Below, piece after piece: positions 48,981-50,940 of a DNA stretch of 50,940 nucleotides (within the stretch, counting starts at the first letter, position 1; each line of letters starts with the position of its first letter). The position numbers were made by a program, and so were the translations under genes. Source of the DNA: Deltaproteobacteria bacterium (lineage in GTDB: Bacteria > Bdellovibrionota_B > Oligoflexia > Oligoflexales > Bog-1112). The DNA lies in assembly GCA_016186945.1 (NCBI GenBank), contig JACPKR010000002.1, positions 1 through 50,940 on the forward strand, in the 5' to 3' direction. The notes beneath the pieces were generated by a model, which did no database searches, was not told where the DNA came from, and saw nothing but the letters and a program-made list of their open reading frames with translations.

Positions 48981-50558
48981 TCAGCGACCTATCATTATGG
49001 TTTGAGATTCAAAAAATTTAAGCGGTCGTTGTTCACCGATCATCGTTCGCAACTGCTCCTCGGAGTATGGGTAGGTATTGATGTTAAAATTGATGACACC
49101 AATTGACGCATCAGCCTGTAAACAATCCATAGAAATTGGCCGAATGCGATGATCATATCTAGCATGAGGGATTAAGGCAGCTTGCATACATATGATCGTT
49201 ACGTCTAGGCTTTTGATCTCATGCATAATAAATTCGAGATCCTCAGTTATCCCTTCAAACCTCGAAGTATCATAAAACCTAACAGAACTACCTTTGCTCA
49301 CGCTTAGAAAAAGAAAAGCTATGACGGCAACGGCTACCTGATCAAGGCGCGGGACTCGCATTTTGATGACCCTCAGACCCTCCAGCAACGCGACGAAAAA
49401 AAACGGTAAAAGCGGCGCTGCATAGTATAATCCAAATGAACGCATGGGCGCAGTTTGGGATGTTCCCAAGATAATCACAGCAGGAATCAACGCCACAAAA
49501 TATGCTCGACCTAAAACGGGTAGGAAAAGAGCCGATCCGAATAAGACATACCAATGTGATTTCAGGATATCTAGCAAAGGCGTCAGGGGATTGGTGAATA
49601 TGTTCAATATGATGTCATAAAAACTAGAGCCATATTTAGACCAAAAACTTAAAAAGGTTAAATCCGCCTCCCGTGCGCCTGTCAAACCCCTGAAATAAGG
49701 CAAAGTAACATAAAAATTTAGCGCTGCGACACAAAGTGAAAGCAGCAAAAGCGCACATGACTCTCTTCTTCGATTCTTTTCAAACAAGAAAAGTCCCAAG
49801 GCAAATGCCGCGCAATAAAACGCTCCATCTTCTTTTATACTTAAAAATAGAATCGTCGATACCCAGAATTGCCATGGCCTTCTCAAGATCCACGCTGAGA
49901 TCATCCACAGGCCGAGAGGAATATAAAACCCTTCTGGGTGAAAACTATAATTTAAGGTCGATGTCATCCATCCATTAAACAATACTGCATAGACAAAGAT
50001 CCCCGTCGCAACCGTTTTGCCCATATACTCTTTTCCAATGAAATACGCAAAGAGTCCGGAACTCCAGAGTATAAAGGGATAAACGAGCAACAAAAAATGA
50101 GGTGTATTTAAGAGCGCATGCAACGGAACAAAAGGTAACAAGATATGAAACGCATGTATCCCAAATTGCGAGCACTCGCAAAACGGCGACCACATAAATG
50201 ACCCTTGGCGGGTATAAAAAAGAGCATAATCAAAGATACTGAAATCAATTCCGTTGATTATAAAAGCACGGAAGAGATCTAACGCCGATATGCTGTAGGC
50301 CAATAATGTAGCCGTCAAGAAAAAGATAAAACTCTTCGTTGGTAGTTGCGCTCTAAGAAACTGACCCCACACCTTTTTGCGTGACTTTAAAAACAGAAAC
50401 CAAATCCCAATCCACAGCAGATGCCAAAGTTTCGTTTCCTGTAGTGCCTCTTCACGCGAGTCTAATATGCTCGGAAGCAGTGCAAAGGCGCCGAGTGCTA
50501 GAAAAAAAATACGAGCGTGATGTCTTGTCGAAGGCTCATGGTTTGTATAAGTGGTCAT
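48981..50558 (-). CDS. DUF2079 multi-spanning membrane protein
   Basis: A 525-residue inner-membrane protein from ATG 50558; a GTG at 50582 is an alternative and neither has a clear ribosome binding site. About a dozen hydrophobic segments and the DUF2079 hallmarks are present: FDYALFYTRQG, CSQFGIHAFHILLPFVPLHA, NYSFHPEGFYIP and SIKEDGAFYCAAFALG. The family resembles GT-C glycosyltransferase folds; the reaction is not known. It is convergent with the FapA gene, leaving 2 bases. Confidence 0.83.
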   Translation of the reverse strand: MTTYTNHEPSTRHHARIFFLALGAFALLPSILDSREEALQETKLWHLLWIGIWFLFLKSRKKVWGQFLRAQLPTKSFIFFLTATLLAYSISALDLFRAFIINGIDFSIFDYALFYTRQGSFMWSPFCECSQFGIHAFHILLPFVPLHALLNTPHFLLLVYPFILWSSGLFAYFIGKEYMGKTVATGIFVYAVLFNGWMTSTLNYSFHPEGFYIPLGLWMISAWILRRPWQFWVSTILFLSIKEDGAFYCAAFALGLFLFEKNRRRESCALLLLSLCVAALNFYVTLPYFRGLTGAREADLTFLSFWSKYGSSFYDIILNIFTNPLTPLLDILKSHWYVLFGSALFLPVLGRAYFVALIPAVIILGTSQTAPMRSFGLYYAAPLLPFFFVALLEGLRVIKMRVPRLDQVAVAVIAFLFLSVSKGSSVRFYDTSRFEGITEDLEFIMHEIKSLDVTIICMQAALIPHARYDHRIRPISMDCLQADASIGVINFNINTYPYSEEQLRTMIGEQRPLKFFESQTIMIGR

Positions 50559-50800
50559 GATGATGTGTTGTTCATAACTCACCTAAAAATCATTCTCTCA
50601 AATACAATATAGAGATAGTCCCCACTTATAAAACATTCTAAGTCAAAAGACTCCGGTTTGTCCGTAGTTTTTTCTATAAAAGAGAGGTTATGTTGCTATC
50701 GAAAAGTGACGACGACGCAAGGGAATCTTGTCACTATAGCAGCATAGGATCACGGGACCTGCGAATCTAAGTTGTCACCAATTTGGGTGAAGGATACTAC

Positions 50801-50854
50801 GTAATGCGTAAGCCACTTGGGGCAAATAGGGAGAGGGGGGTTTGGGGGGGCGAG
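50801..50854 (+). repeat. Copy D of the dispersed element, cut off on the right
   Basis: The left 25-bp terminal repeat and G-rich arm (GTTTGGGGGGGCGAG) are as in copy B for 54 bases and then stop at 50854. The following bases have nothing in common with the element. Such a sharp end suggests that other DNA, perhaps an insertion sequence, was inserted here. Confidence 0.72.
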
Positions 50855-50897
50855 TTACTATGTTGAATAGTAGTAGCGACCTGGCCCACAAAAAAGG

Positions 50898-50931
50898 AAA
50901 CTCCTAGATCAACACATCATAGGAGTTTGTA
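50898..50931 (+). promoter_or_regulatory. Hairpin over a ribosome binding site before a possible gene start at 50931
   Basis: AAACTCCTA (50898-50906) and TAGGAGTTT (50920-50928) form a 9-bp stem with a 13-base loop. The second arm contains AGGAG five bases before the ATG at 50931 (ATGAGAGTCT, Met-Arg-Val). If real, the gene runs out of the window and its ribosome binding site is hidden in the hairpin, as in some transposase genes. Confidence 0.4.
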
Positions 50932-50940
50932 TGAGAGTCT

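Overview
This window looks like chromosomal DNA of a Gram-negative, diderm bacterium. It is dense in small lipoproteins (lipobox-type signal peptides), outer-membrane beta-barrel candidates, secreted hydrolases and large Ig/Fn3-like surface proteins. Cytoplasmic genes are riboflavin synthase, type I glutamine synthetase, a FapA/DUF342 protein, response-regulator, HPt and TPR proteins and a LigD-type polymerase. The mix (aromatic amino acid permease, DUF1554 lipoprotein, REC-PilZ, FapA, DUF2079) recalls Bdellovibrionota/Oligoflexia or a related former deltaproteobacterial lineage. That placement is inference; no rRNA, tRNA or other taxonomic marker is present.

Layout. 0.2-1.1 kb: a TacAT-type toxin-antitoxin pair with a promoter framed by two matching palindromes. 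1.4-2.7 kb: an aromatic amino acid permease with a hairpin over its ribosome binding site. 2.9-6.1 kb: a polymorphic-toxin islet (coiled coil, pre-toxin TG, C-terminal nuclease-like tip), its probable immunity gene, and an odd head-to-head pair including a subtilase-like gene without a visible catalytic Ser box. 6.3-8.8 kb: an ABC ATPase, a FtsX/MacB-type permease with a His-rich periplasmic loop, and a DUF3299 protein. 8.8-18.8 kb: a minus-strand block of secreted proteins, including a giant Ig-repeat/beta-helix lipoprotein broken by two frameshifts and a zinc metalloprotease. 19-28.7 kb: riboflavin synthase, then lipoproteins, an EEP-family nuclease/phosphatase, an LRR protein, a PAQR/hemolysin III protein, a GDSL hydrolase and an ankyrin protein. 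28.7-29.1 kb: a tandem 39-bp palindromic array. 29.1-34.2 kb: a REC-PilZ regulator and a DUF1554/Fn3-like surface lipoprotein. 34.3-36.1 kb: a CYTH lipoprotein translationally coupled to an exported CHAD protein, a predicted extracytoplasmic polyphosphate module. 36.2-38.3 kb: a rhomboid protease and glutamine synthetase. 38.6-40.5 kb: an AT-rich islet with an exported Hint protein lacking its Cys nucleophile and a two-repeat putative immunity protein. 40.5-43.4 kb: a split LigD-like DNA-repair cluster (PE-POL protein, unknown protein, minimal ligase nucleotidyltransferase). 43.6-44.9 kb: two paralogous four-helix membrane proteins around a small membrane protein. 45-50.6 kb: TPR/pseudo-receiver, HPt, FapA-like and DUF2079 proteins.

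The most striking non-gene signal is a dispersed, GC-rich, intergenic element of about 146 bp with 25-bp terminal inverted repeats. I count eight full, partial or degenerate copies. Two full copies are flanked by direct repeats, and one has inserted into the last codons of the ligase gene, so it behaves as a non-autonomous mobile element. The right edge of the window contains a copy cut off by other sequence, followed by a hairpin and a possible gene start.
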